A DNA stretch of 64,000 nt, taken from Antilocapra americana (lineage: Eukaryota > Chordata > Mammalia > Artiodactyla > Antilocapridae). Positions 35,336 to 46,964 of this stretch are shown here, in pieces. The stretch lies in NCBI GenBank assembly GCA_007570785.1, contig ML662442.1, forward strand, positions 58,262,518-58,326,517, written 5' to 3'. The first letter of the stretch is position 1. Each line of letters opens with the position of its first letter. The notes beneath the pieces are model-generated. The model ran no database searches. It saw nothing but the letters and a program-made list of their open reading frames with translations, and had not been told where the DNA came from. The translations under genes and the position numbers were made by a program.

Positions 35336-36277
35336 TTTCATGTGGCCTTCACTTTTTGGTAAAAATTTCCATTGCATTATGAGGTCTTGGAGCTCCCATT
35401 CAAGTCTATATCTTTCTCTGCAGACTAAGTAAATTATAAATTTAACTTCACTCATAATATTGGTATTGCTTTTAGCAAACTCACAATAGAAAATTTCAGA
35501 TCTTTCTACAAACATTTTTTGAAAGGATCTATGGATGTCATAATTCGTAGGAATGATGAGAAAATGTAAAGATAAGAAGACACTACTCATACCCTAATGA
35601 TCTTATTTTCTGAGATATTAACTCTTTGGAACATCTTACCCTGAATGGATTTGCTCTGAGAACTGCCTGGCATACACAGGGTGGGCCCTGGCCACTCGGA
35701 TTGTTTGAGGCAATCTGCCCTGATGCTGTACCTGATTGGATTGTAATGACTCTTTGACCCAGAAATTTGCAGTTGGAATGCAGAGTCATTTGATCTGTGT
35801 GTGAAACTGAGTGGATGGAAATAGTGAGGCATACATCTGTGAGGCGAGTTGCTGCAGGTAGAAGAAGAGGCAAAGAAAGCCAACCTGCTGGGCAGGGAAT
35901 GAAGCTGATATGTACAAAGAAGTGGAACTCGTGGGGTCCCAAAAAGTCAGTGACCGAGGGGCTGTTTTCCATGAGGCCTGACATCCTTGTAGTCCCTGAT
36001 CGACTCCCATGGGTGAGTTAATAATATCTCTTTTATATTTAACTTCACTGTGAAAAGTATATAAATCAGTTGTAATTAACAGAATGTTGACTCAGATAAG
36101 GGAAATTAAATAAACAGCCTTGAGACAAACGAGAAACTAAGAAACATATTAGGTGAATGAAATGAGTAGAGAACAGTTCAGCACGTACGACTGAAAATAG
36201 TTTGTGAAGGTCCAGTAAGTGGGATTCAGCACTAGAAAGGTAGATTACAGATGTGAGTATTACAGCATCACTGACGA
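35336..36277. other. Unassigned intergenic block
   Basis: About 35590-36020 is less AT-rich and ends at CCATGG|GTGAGT, a donor-like site following a 74-codon plus-strand frame. No similarity recognised; an old LTR or DNA-element relic is as likely as an exon. Confidence 0.3.
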
Positions 36278-36394
36278 TTTTTTGTTTGACCTCCCCTCAC
36301 GGCTTGAGGAATCTTACTTCTCTGGCCAGGGATCCAACCTCCGCTGGCAGTGACAGCGTAGAGTCCTAACCACTGGACTGCCAGTCTATTGACA
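36278..36394 (-). mobile_element. CHR-type SINE
   Basis: CCAGGGATCCAACCTCCGCT ... CTAACCACTGGACTGCCAGT in reverse. Confidence 0.75.
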
Positions 36395-36461
36395 ATTTTG
36401 AGCAGCAAAGTGACATGATACTAATAACTTACCATCTACTGAGTGCTATTAATAACAAAAT

Positions 36462-36597
36462 GCCAGGCAAGAAATCCTGGAGTGAGTTGCCATTTTCTTC
36501 CCCAGGGGATCTTCCCAATCCAGAGATCAAAGCTGTGTCTCCTGCATCTTTTGCATTGTTAAGTGGATTCTTTATCACTGCACCACCTGAGAAGACC
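36462..36597 (-). mobile_element. Bov-tA SINE, truncated
   Basis: Reverse BovA and head (GGGGATCTTCCCAATCCAGA ... GTGGATTCTTTATCACTGCA). CAAAATGCCAGG on both sides looks like a TSD, though CCAGGCAAG is also SINE sequence. Confidence 0.85.
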
Positions 36598-36772
36598 AAA
36601 ATGCCAGGGAAAATCATCTTATGTGCATATTTTCATGTAATTGCAACTATAGTGATAGCTTATAGAAATTAGTATTATCCACAATACAAATAAGAACTAA
36701 TGAATTGAAGAGAAAGTGACTTAACTGATCCTCCACCCTTAGGTTACTCCAGATTTGGGGGCTCAAATCTGA

Positions 36773-36993
36773 TGTTGTTGTTTAGTTGCTAAGTCTTGTC
36801 TGACCCTTTTGCGACTCCTTGGGCTCTAGCCTGCCAAGCTTCTCTGTCCATGGGAATTTCCCAGGCAAGAATATTGGAGTAGGTTGCCACCGACCTTCAG
36901 AAGATCTTCCTGACCCAGGGATCGAACCCACATCTTCGGCGCATTTCCTGCATTGTATCAGATTCTTTACCATTGAGCCACCTTGCGTTGCCT
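36773..36993 (-). mobile_element. Bov-tA SINE
   Basis: Complete reverse Bov-tA from TTGTTGTTTAGTTGCTAAG to TACCATTGAGCCACCTTG. Confidence 0.9.
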
Positions 36994-38042
36994 TAAAATT
37001 GGAGTTGTCCTTTACAAGAGCAGCTCTAGCTGGAAATCCTTAGGACAAAATAGAAGACAGAAGGCAAATAGGCTAATTAATAAACTTTTTCCTGGGAGAG
37101 ACTTATGAGAGCTACTGGGACCCGACATTGGGAAGGGAGAAGAGAAGTGATGGAAAGATTTCATAGGCAAGTCTGAACAGCTGTGGGACAGACAGGAGAG
37201 GGGAAGCAAAAGGTCAAAGCTGAACTCAAGGTTTGGAAGCCAAAACATGGAAAGACAGTAATACCCTAAACAGAAGTAAGAAAGAAAGAGAAAGCTTAAC
37301 CTGAGTGAGAGCAAGTGTGGGAGGGGATCTTGATGGGTTCCTTTTGGGATGGAGATGCCAGCACAACATCTAGGTGATGCTATCTATCAGGCAGGTGGAT
37401 GTGTGAAGGGAAAAATTCAGTTTGGAGATATTGATTTGGGAGTCAGGTTTATAAAAATTAAAATAAAAATTAAAGCCATGAAAATGGATGAGATGGCCAA
37501 AGTAGAGGATACAGTGAAAGGTTGATGGCCAAAACTTAGAAACGTATTTAGTGGCCCAAAGGGGGTTTCTAAAGAGATCAAAGATCCAATATAATAGAAG
37601 CATGTTATGTCACTGGAAGCAAAACAAAACAAATATAACCTCTCAACATCAAGAGCAACTAAGACACAAGTTCAAATTTTTAGGATCTGAGAAGATATGT
37701 CCCCCTACCCCAAATAGAAACTTAACAGTGGCAAGTGTGTCAAAAGAAGTTATTTTCCAAAATAATTGTACCAAAAAATGGCTTTATAAGTTCAGAGGTG
37801 GAAATGGAGGGCTTAGGCTTCAATTCATGAAGATCATCACTACAGATATTCTGGGCATCTTGCATGACACACTACAAGCCACATGTATGCAGTCATCTGT
37901 AACACAGTTAGAGACTTTAGGTGTAGTGTGTTTTAAAGGGAAAGTATTTGGAGTAACGGAAAATTCTTAGTGCAAAAACTTTATACAGGATAGTAATAGT
38001 GATCAGTTACCCTTTTAAAAGTAATCTTTTGAGTCCTCTTCC
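36994..38042. other. Unassigned intergenic block
   Basis: Purine-rich at 37050-37340. A 139-codon plus-strand frame (37551-37970) has no recognisable domain and no codon-bias or splice support. Parts (TTGGAGATATTGATTTGGGA) recall old interspersed repeats. Confidence 0.35.
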
Positions 38043-38044
38043 TC

Positions 38045-38045
38045 C

Positions 38046-38102
<57 letters not shown>

Positions 38103-38139
38103 CATACATATATACACACACACACATATATATATACAC

Positions 38140-38170
<31 letters not shown>

Positions 38171-38171
38171 G
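38045..38171. repeat. Compound (CT)n(TA)n(CA)n microsatellite
   Basis: (CT)n followed by (TA)n, short CATA/CA runs and (TA)n again, about 125 bp. Likely highly polymorphic. Confidence 0.95.
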
Positions 38172-38985
38172 CTCGGGTAAATGAAAAATACAAAATACTC
38201 CAACATCTTGTTTGTCATAAAACTAGTTCTGATAGTTATAGACGTATAACCTCAAATAAATATGTACACAGTAGTTTCTAATAATTCTGTGAGGAGTGAT
38301 ACCTATCAATCACTTGGAAGTTAAAACCTGACGTTTTGACTTTAGTCTTGAAAGTTTATTTGAAGCACATTTGATTCATTTTTTAATTCCTGCTTTTACT
38401 CGTTTGACAGGAAACCCAAGCATAGAGAACACATAAGTTTCTCCTGGTTTCTCTTTTCAGCTTTATTCCCCTGCTGTGTTGTGCCAGTCAGCACTCAGTA
38501 AAAAATAATTCTTACTTTCTAAATGATGCACCAAAGCTGTAGACAGTTGAGTGCTTGTAAGTGTTCTGTTTCTTTCTGTAGTTGAAATAGAGCAGAGCAC
38601 TAAAGAAGGAAACCCTATAGTGGAAGGAAAGTAACAGCAAGACTTGGGCTTCCTGAAGCAAAGTTAAAAGAAGTTGCCTCCTTGGTTCACTAAATATTTT
38701 ATATAAAATAAGTAATTCTTACTAGAAATCAAGCCATTTGCCACCTCTCACTAATACAAAGCAGAAATAATATACCAGAAAGCGTATCAGCAGAAATATC
38801 AAATGAGAAAGAAACATTAGCTCACTCTTAATATTCCTTTACTGATGTAAGAGAATAAGTTTTCCCCTTACGGGGTATTTTAACATCTAAGTTAATAAAC
38901 AATTTCAAGCATGGTATATTCATGGAATTTCTTACTGATATTACACAGCATAATAATTGCTTAAAATTGAGTCTCATTTAATTGA
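38172..38985. other. Intergenic stretch, nothing assigned
   Basis: AT-rich. No gene signal. Confidence 0.45.
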
Positions 38986-39152
38986 ATAAACAAAATAAGA
39001 AATGAAAGAGGAGAAATAAAAACCAATACTACAAAATATAAAAAATCATAAGAGGAACAGTTATATGCCAATAAATTGGACAGCTTAGAAGAAATGGGCA
39101 AATTTCTAGAAAGATGCAGCTTGCCAAGACTGAGTCAAGAAGAAACAGACAA

Positions 39153-39508
39153 TAATATCACTTACATGTGGAATCTAATTTTTTTAAAAAAAGGATACAA
39201 ATTAACTCATTAAAAACAGAAACAGACTCAGATTTTGAAAACAAGCTTATAGTTACCAAAGGGGAAGTGGGGGAGAAGGATAAATTAGGAGCTTGGAATT
39301 AACATACACACACTACTATATATAAAACAGATAATCAACAAGGACCTGCTGTATAGTATAGGAAACTACTCAATATTCTGTAATAACCTAAATGGGAAAA
39401 GAATCGAAAAAAGAATTGATACATTTATATGTATAACTGAGTCATGCTGCTTATAGCTTAAACTAACGTGACATTGTAAATCAACTCTACTCAAATTTTT
39501 TAAAAAAG
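39153..39508 (+). mobile_element. L1 3' end nested in L1, with TSD
   Basis: Starts TAATATCACTTACATGTGGA and ends with an A-rich tail. A perfect 16-bp TSD, AAGAAGAAACAGACAA, is at 39137-39152 and 39509-39524, inside older L1 ORF2 that continues in register. Confidence 0.93.
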
Positions 39509-39828
39509 AAGAAGAAACAGACAAATTGATCAGGCCAATTGCTAGAAGTGAAACAGAATCTATAATTTTAAAAACTCATCACACACAAAACTCCAAGAGT
39601 AGATGGCTTCACTGTGGAATTCTACCAAATATATAAAGAAGAATTTATACTATACTTCTCAAACTATTCCAAAAAATTGAAGATAATAATAGTAAACAAT
39701 AAATGCTGGAAAGGGTGTGGAGAAAAAGGACCCTCCTACACTATTGGTGGGACTATGAATTGGTGTAGCCACTATGGAGAACATAGTTAACATATATGTA
39801 TGGAAACTCCATTCATATATACTGAGCT

Positions 39829-40018
39829 TCCCTTGTGGCTCACCTAGTAAAGAATCCACCTGCAATGTGGGAGACCTGGGTTTGATCCCTGGGTTGGGAA
39901 GATTACCTGGAGAAGGAAACAGCTACCCACTCAAGTATTCTGGCCTAGAGTATTCCATGGACTGTATAGTCCATGGGGTTGCAAAGGGTCTGACACTACC
40001 GAGCAACTTTCACTTCTC
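39829..40018 (+). mobile_element. Bov-tA SINE
   Basis: GCTTCCCTTGTGGCTCACCT head, GGTTTGATCCC B box, full BovA body to GAGCAACTTTCACTT. Confidence 0.92.
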
Positions 40019-40225
40019 ATACATATATATCATATGTGTATAGCTATATTTATCCATATACACATATACATGTATAAGGAACACTACTCAGCCATAAAAG
40101 AGAATTTGCAGCAACATGGATGGACCTAGAGATTAACATGCTAAGTGAAGTGTCAGAAACAAATATCACATGATATCACATAAATGTGGAATCTGAAAAA
40201 AGTATACAAATGAATATGAGGTCAG

Positions 40226-40724
40226 TTGAGTTTAGTTCAGTCACTCAGTCACGTCTGACTCTTTGCGACCCCATGGACTGCAGCACACCAGGCTTCTCTG
40301 TCCACCACCAACTCCCAGAGCTTACTCAAACTCATGTCCATTGAGTCAGTGATACCATCCAACCATCTCATCCTCTGTCGTCCCCTCCTCCTCCCCCCTT
40401 CAATCATTCCCAGCATCAGGGTCTTTTCAAATGAGTCAGTTCTTCGCATCAGGTGGCTAAAGTATTGGAGTTTCAGCTTCCTTCCAATGAATATTCAGGA
40501 CTGATTTCCTTTAGGATGGCCTGGTTGAATCTCCTTGCAGTCCAAGGGACTCTCAAGAGTCTTCTCCAACACCACAGTTCAAAAGCATCAATTCTTTGGC
40601 GCTCAGCTTTCCAACTCTGTTATCCATACATGACTACTGAAAAAACCATAGCTTTGACTAGACGGACCTTTCTTGGTAAAGTAATGTCTCTACTTTTTAA
40701 TAGGCTGTCTAGGTTGGTCATAAC
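40226..40724 (-). mobile_element. BovB 3' end
   Basis: Reverse BovB 3' region (TCAGTGATACCATCCAACCA; ATGTCTCTACTTTTTAATAG). Flanks ATATGAGGTCAG (40214-40225) and ATATGGAGGTCAG (40725-40737) are a TSD differing by one inserted G. Confidence 0.9.
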
Positions 40725-40737
40725 ATATGGAGGTCAG

Positions 40738-41000
40738 AATGATTCACTTTGAGAAAGACTTGATCAGCCATTGCTGGCTTTGAAGCTGAAAGAGAGCAAC
40801 AGCCTCTAGAAACTGGAAAAGGCAAGAAAATGGATTCTCTTCTAGAGCCTCTAGAAGGAATGTAGCCTTGCCAAAACTTTGACTTTAGCAGTGAGACCCC
40901 TTTAGGACTTCGGACCTCCAGAACTGTGAGATAACAAATCTGTATTGTTCTAAGCTACTAAGTCTGTGGTCATTTATTACAGTAGTCACAGGAAACTAAC
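40738..41000 (+). mobile_element. MaLR (MLT1-type) LTR 3' part
   Basis: GGACCTCCAGAACTGTGAGA, TAAGCTACTAAGTCTGTGG and ACAGGAAACTAACG form the usual MLT1-type 3' end. Confidence 0.75.
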
Positions 41001-41107
41001 GCAAGTGTGAACGTCCTGAAAAGATGGAAGATAGTCTTTAAACTGATTAATGTTGGTATAGAATCAACAACTTGAAATTTGTAAAACAGAGATACCTAAG
41101 GCAAAAT

Positions 41108-41269
41108 GGGCTTCCCACGTGGCTCAGTGGTGAAAGAATTTGCCTACCAAGGCAGGAGTTGCAGGAGATCCCTGTTCGACTCTTGGGTCTAGAAGATCCC
41201 TTGGAGAAGGAAATGGCAACCCACTCCAGTATTCTTGCCTGGTAAACCCCATGGAGGAGGAGCCTGGAG
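41108..41269 (+). mobile_element. Bov-tA SINE, 3'-truncated
   Basis: Head GCTTCCCACGTGGCTCAGTG and BovA body stopping at GGAGGAGCCTGG. The CACGTG in its head arose by mutation of the usual CTGGTG. Confidence 0.9.
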
Positions 41270-41884
41270 ATGTTAGGAAATATATCAGTGATTTGGTGTA
41301 GAAAACAGTTTATCAAAACCAATTGCTAAGTGTTACTGCTGGATGTAACGGTTGTTAATACCAGATTCTTGATGCAGAGGATGTTTTCACATTGTTCAGC
41401 AGCATTACACTCAGAAGCCAAAATAAGCCTTTCAATCAGAGTATTTGTACTTTGTTTCCGTTTACTAAAATAAAGCTTACTAAAAGGTGGCATATGCCCA
41501 GTAGAGTGTGTTGAATTCAATCAACATAGCTGGATTTGGAATTTTAATTTCACTAGCAATATGAGAAGGTTCACCTGTAACCAGCTCTCTCTGGGGAAGA
41601 TTGTCTTCCTGTGTAATCTGATTTCCATAGTTACACAGAATGAGAACTCGACTCCTTGAAAACAAGGTATTGATCTGCTAAGAATTTACCTTATTCTTAT
41701 TCATAAAGCTGTTTTCAGTTGCAAGCATTTAAGGCTCTGAAAAATCACCCTATTCTAAAGGAATATTAACTAAAGCTTGGAGTGATAGTTGTTGCCCTGA
41801 TTTTTCTTCTCCTATGTTATAGATTGCCATGCATTCACATTGTAACATATTCTGCAAAGCTGTGAAGTCTCTGAACTGACCAGA
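41270..41884. other. Intergenic gap, nothing assigned
   Basis: AT-rich. No gene or repeat recognised. Confidence 0.5.
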
Positions 41885-42084
41885 TGTTCAGTCACTCAGT
41901 CGTGTCCAACTCTTTGCAACTCTGGGGACTGCAGCATGCCAGGCTTTCCTTCACCATCTCCCAGAGCTTGCTCAAACTCAAGTCCATTGAGCTGGTGATG
42001 CCATCCATCCATCTCATCCTCTATATCCCTTTCTCCTCTGCCTTCAATCTTTCCCAGCATTGGAGTCTTTTCTAATGAGTCCCT
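41885..42084 (-). mobile_element. BovB 3' terminus
   Basis: TTCAGTCACTCAGTCGTGTC ... CCCAGCATTGGAGTCTTTTC, reverse. Confidence 0.88.
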
Positions 42085-42104
42085 GCATTTTCATAAACTG
42101 AAAA

Positions 42105-42325
42105 TATTTTTTTATTGGAATATAGTTGCTTTACAATGTTGTGTTAGTCTCTGCAGTACAATGAAGTGAGTCAGCTATGTATACATATTTCCCTTCCCTC
42201 TTGGACCTCCCTCCCACATCCCCTTCATCCCACCCATCTAGGTCATTACCGAGCACCAAACTGAGATTCTTGTGCTTTGCAGCAGGTTCCCACTAACTAT
42301 CTATTTTACACCTGGTAGTATACAA
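42105..42325 (-). mobile_element. L1 3'UTR fragment
   Basis: TTTTTTTATTGGAATATAGT, TTACAATGTTGTGTTAGTCT and the C-rich block, reverse orientation. Confidence 0.8.
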
Positions 42326-44671
42326 ATTTTAAATGGGCTTTATCCTCTTTTGGTTTGTTGGACATTTTCAACAGAATACCCCTGACTCTAATTTATAAAT
42401 CAAATGGTGGGAGAAAAGGGAGTGACAGCCCTCTGAGAACTTTTTTTGGGAGGATAGATTGATTACAGAAGGGCTTGTAAGCCAAGAGATTTTGTAATTA
42501 GTCTTACAAAATTCCCAGTTCTTGCAGAGACTTATTTCTAATTACTAAACTTTATTTTCCACAAAGTATTTACACCTTCCCACCTGTCCTTTCTTTTCCT
42601 TTTCTTAAATATAAAAACATTCCCCAAGAAGTTTCCTTTATAACCATATACATGCATGTACAGACAACACAGCCATTTCAAACAATACGGAGTTCCATTT
42701 AGTGAGAATAATGTGTAAAAATAATGGCTGTGTGTTTCTTGAAGTGGAAGAGTGTGCTCCTAACACTGTTGATGCTGTGCTGTGTTCGTATAAGTGAGAA
42801 TTATTCTTTGGTAAACACTCAGCCATAAATTCTTCCTGGTAGCTGGGAAAAACCAGCAAGTGGGTTCCAGAACCCAGAGAAATACTTCAGGTTGGACTGT
42901 GATGGGCTGCGATAAAGGAAGACGTAACCAAATGATGGAGGATTATACCAGGAGACAAGTGCATGAAAAGTTTGAGGTCCTGGCCTGACAGCTCATTTCT
43001 GTCATCTCTGCATCGTTACATCTGGAATTGTCTGGTTGTCAGTACCAGGACTTCTCATTGCTAGCTAGACTCTTTTCTCTATAGGTCCATCTGTACCCGT
43101 GTTTTCAGCTTTCCTTAGTATTAACTATGTATTTTCCCTTCTACTCCTAATAATAATTAGTGCCACACTCTAATTCTAAAGTTCTGCCATAATTTTAATA
43201 ATTTGATCTTTACATTTTTGTCTTGTCCCATGCTAGTTTCTTGGCTTAGGGGTAGACAATATAATCAAATAACCAAAGACAACTTCATGTTATTTTAAGC
43301 AGCTTTTCCTCAAAAATATGAGTTTGGTTTTGCCCTTCTGGAAAGCCCTCTATCTCCGATCTCCTTTTAAATAAAGTTGGTCTATGTAAAAACTACATAA
43401 AGCCAAAGTAGTCTCAAAATATCCTTCTCTACTATATTACCAAAGCAGAATTAGAGTGAAAGAAAAGTATTCCAAATTTTCATGTTCCACCTATGTGCAG
43501 TAAATTATTTTTTTCTGAATTACATTTCCTTAAATCTTTTGTCAATTATTATTGAGAATTGCATCATTTTCTCAGTAAAATAAACCAGAACCTGTAAAAG
43601 AGGTTTCACAAAATACAATAGTAAGGATGAAATCCAACTCAATTTTAGTAAGTGCTGTGTTAGGTCCTTGGGGTTTTTGATTGATGATAAACCTATGTAT
43701 AGTACTTGTTAAATGTTTATTGATTTCAGTCTCCTGGTAAAAATCATTGCCTAGTGGAAAAACAATAGTGCAGAAATAAAATGAAAAGCAATACAGTATT
43801 TATTTTTTAAAAGATTAATAGGAATACAATGAATGTAATAAATTCCTCTTGTAACATAGTTGAGTAGCAGAACTAAGAATGTAGAAAATATTGAGAGAAG
43901 AATGTAATATTAACCATTTCTTAGTAAAAAGATTTATAACACATATATCTTCAGCAGCTAAATTTATTTTCCTGTAGTTCTTTGTATGTAATTTTCACTC
44001 ATACAAACTTTTGCATTAATTTGCAATTAATTCAAAGTATTATGGTGATATAGAATTTAGCAAGAAAGTATTAACTTCCTCCTCTAAATCTCTCCTGAAA
44101 TCAACAACTTGCAAATACATTCTTTGTTCGGGATGCACAGACTCCATTGTTTAGCACTGAGATAACAGCTCCACACACAGTTATTCTCTTACTTGATTAG
44201 GGGCAAAATGTCACCTTTGCTGAAAGCAAACCACTGCTTTTCACAACAATCAAATGATCAAAATTGCACTTTATAGATAGAAATTGTTAATGGATTTCTG
44301 TAGGGGAAAAAATGTCATTGATAGGGTAAGTTGTTGTGTGAGCCAAGAATTGGAGAAACCTGCAGGAATCTAGGACAAACATAATTTTATGATTCATTTA
44401 AAAATAATTATTTAAATTTGATCACTGAATCCTGTTTCTCAAATGTATTCTTTTTAATAAGTCCTTTAATAATTATTAAGCTGCCTTTGATACTGAATCA
44501 AATCATCATAATCTGCACCCAAATGAGTTTTTAAAATACTAGTTATGCATGTGGTCCCCTCTATGTTCTTCTGTTCCCTTAGCCCTTTCCCAGTAGTACT
44601 ATGGGATGAATGTCAGGCTGCCAATGCCCCCAAATGTCCGAAGGACAGTGGAACCAGCAAAATAAGATAGC
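42326..44671. other. Repeat-poor intergenic stretch
   Basis: 2.3 kb of AT-rich DNA with no ruminant repeat seen. No exon, RNA gene or CpG cluster either. Confidence 0.45.
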
Positions 44672-44778
44672 AATGTCCTTTTTTCTTTTTCTCTTTTGCA
44701 CCATGTAAGATCTTATTTCCCTGATCAGGGATTGCACTCAGGCCCTCAGCTGTGAAAGCACAGAATCCTAACCAGAAT
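44672..44778 (-). mobile_element. CHR-type SINE
   Basis: TTTCCCTGATCAGGGATTGC ... GAAAGCACAGAATCCTAACC in reverse. Confidence 0.75.
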
Positions 44779-45052
44779 CAAGGAATTCTTAAGGCAGCAA
44801 CTTCTTGTTTTTGATCAATTGCTTCCTTGTTTTTAAATTTGAATCTCCAGGACCAAGTATAAGACAGAGAGATTGGAAAGAATACTTGATAAATGAGTTC
44901 CACTCTGCCCTGACCTCCTTTCATTCCTGCCTGAGAGCTGTGATGAAAACCATTGCCTGATGGCATAAACAATGAAGAGGCTTCCAGAAGAAGCTCAATG
45001 GCACACAGCTTGCTGTCTCTCCTGTTAGCTCTCTCTTTTTAAGGAAACAGAT
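44779..45052. other. Intergenic gap, nothing assigned
   Basis: No feature seen. Confidence 0.5.
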
Positions 45053-45064
45053 AATTAATAGACT

Positions 45065-45530
45065 CTTGTGTGCTTGTGCTCAGTCACTAAGTCATGTTCC
45101 ACTGTTTGCGACTCCATGGACTGTAGCCTTTGCCAGGCTCCTCTAAGAGATTTTCCAGGCAAGAGTACTGGAGTGGGTTGCCATTTCCTTCTCTAGGGGA
45201 TCTTCCTGCACCAGGGTTTAAACCTACATCTTCTGCCTTAGCAGGTGGATTCTTTACCACTGAGCCACCATGTGTGCGTGATAACTTGCCTCAATTGTAT
45301 CCAACTCTTTGTGACCCCTTGGATTGTAGTCCACCAGGCTCCTCTGTCCTTTGTCTAGGCAAGAATAGTGGTATGGGTTGCTGCGTCCTCCTCCAGGGGG
45401 TTTTCCTGACTCAGGGATCGAACCCTGCATTTCTTATGTCTCCTGCATTGGCAGGCAGGTTCTTTATCACTAGCACAACCTGGGAAGCCCCACCTGGGAA
45501 GCCCCACCACCTGAGCCACCAGGGAAGCCC
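45065..45530 (-). mobile_element. Bov-tA SINE containing a nested Bov-tA
   Basis: The outer SINE runs 45065-45270 and resumes at 45522-45530 (GGGAAGCCC). Its 12-bp TSD, AATTAATAGACT, is exact at 45053-45064 and 45531-45542. The inner SINE occupies 45271-45510. Confidence 0.92.
45271..45510 (-). mobile_element. Inner Bov-tA SINE
   Basis: Reverse Bov-tA inserted in the head of the outer one, with TSD CTGAGCCACCA (45260-45270, 45511-45521). Its own 5' end carries a 14-bp tandem duplication, ACCTGGGAAGCCCC twice (45478-45505). Confidence 0.9.
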
Positions 45531-45729
45531 AATTAATAGACTAGAAATATTTATATAGAATATCAAATATTTACTGAATGTTATATGTGATCACCTTAAA
45601 GAACTATTGAGGAAGTGATTGTGCAGCCCACACAATGCATGTTTTAACAACCAGAAAAAGGAAAAATTCAAAATGGAATGAAATATGATTCATGGGGGAG
45701 AGAGGACTTGGGTGGAAGGCAAAGACATC

Positions 45730-45864
45730 TTGCTGTTGCTTTTGTCGCTCAGTCATGTGCAACTCTTTTGTGACCCATGGACCGTAGCCTACCAGGCTCT
45801 TCTGTCCATAGGACTTCCCAGCAAGAATACTGGAGTGGGTTGCTGTTTCCTTCTCCAGAGACAT
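45730..45864 (-). mobile_element. BovA/Bov-tA fragment
   Basis: TTTTGTCGCTCAGTCATGTG ... GGAGTGGGTTGCTGTTTCC, reverse; head missing. Confidence 0.88.
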
Positions 45865-46257
45865 ATTGGTTATTAGTAAAAATTAAACAAACACAAAACA
45901 TAAAAACCAAGCCAGGAAAGAACAGGTCTTCAAAAGGATAATCTTTTCTTTCTGGAATCCCCTCTAAAGTAAACAATCACTACAGCCTGGATACATGCAG
46001 AAACTGAAAAAGAATTAAGAACTAATGATAAACGACAACAACTCCTTTTCCCCTTAACTGGTTCAATCCCATAATGAGCAAAGAAGTGCTCTTTATGAAG
46101 GCTTAGTTGTGGATGCAGATATATGAAGAGACTTCCCTTCAGCAGGCAAAATGGCCAGGGGAGAATGATTGCTCTTTACTTTTCTTTCTCTGGCTAGTCT
46201 TCAGCTGGAATTGTCCAAAAAAACCCATCAGAAATTATTCTGAAATATACATTTCCC
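45865..46257. other. Intergenic gap, nothing assigned
   Basis: No gene or repeat recognised. Confidence 0.5.
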
Positions 46258-46590
46258 TGTGCTGTGCTTAGTCACCCAGTTGTGTCCGACTCTTTGTGAT
46301 CCCATGATCTGTAGTCCTCCAGGCTCCTCTGTCCATGGGGATCCTCCAGGCAAGAATACTGGAGTGGGTTGCCATGTCCTCCTCCAGGAGATCTTCTCAA
46401 CACAAGAATGAAACCCAGGTCTCCTGCATTGCAGATGGTTTCTTTATCATCTGAGCCACGAGAAAAGCCCAAGAATGCTGGAGTGGGTAGTCTATCTTTT
46501 CTCCAGGGGAACATCCCAACCCAAGAGTTGAACCAGGGTTTCCTGCATTGCAGGTGGATTCTTTACCGTCTGAGCTACCAGGGAAGCCCA
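46258..46590 (-). mobile_element. Bov-tA SINE with duplicated head
   Basis: A full reverse Bov-tA (46258-46470) is followed at once by a second copy of its last ~120 bases (46471-46590: GGAGTGGGTAGTCTATC ... TACCAGGGAAGCCC), without a second tail. Confidence 0.88.
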
Positions 46591-46964
46591 TAAACTTCCC
46601 CTCTAGAAACAAATAGGAGAGCAAATTTCTGCTTATGTTAAGACCATGCACTACTGTTTGGGGAAATTTCTCAGATGCCATCATGTGAAATCATGTGTGT
46701 CTGTGTGTTTGTGTGTGTGTGCATGAAGTTCATGATGAAGATCTTGCACTTAAACCTCTATTGCCACATCACCCCTTCCACATGCTTTTCCCACGGAGTT
46801 TAACCTCTGCATAACTATTCCATTATTCGCTCAGAAAAAACATTATGTAACTGTCGTGGACTGAATTGTGTCCCCTCCCCCACCCCCAGAAATTAATACA
46901 TTTAAGCCCTAACTTCTTTTGTCATGATATTCAGAGATAGAATCCTTGGGAGGTAATTAGGTTT

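Larger units (their letters stand above)
38986..40210 (+). mobile_element. Old L1 ORF2 3' part, multiply interrupted
   Basis: Plus-strand L1 pieces (GGGCAAATTTCTAGAAAGAT; CCAATTGCTAGAAGTGAAAC; GCTGGAAAGGGTGTGGAGAA; GGAACACTACTCAGCCATAA) with deletions. It is split by another L1 3' end (39153-39508) and a Bov-tA (39829-40018). Confidence 0.85.

Noticed and set aside
37551..37970. 139-codon plus-strand frame as a novel gene
   Set aside because: No domain, no Kozak or splice support and no CpG promoter; near the length expected by chance in 64 kb.
46258..46590. CRISPR-like direct repeats
   Set aside because: Repeated units are diverged SINE pieces without regular spacers, in a ruminant genome.
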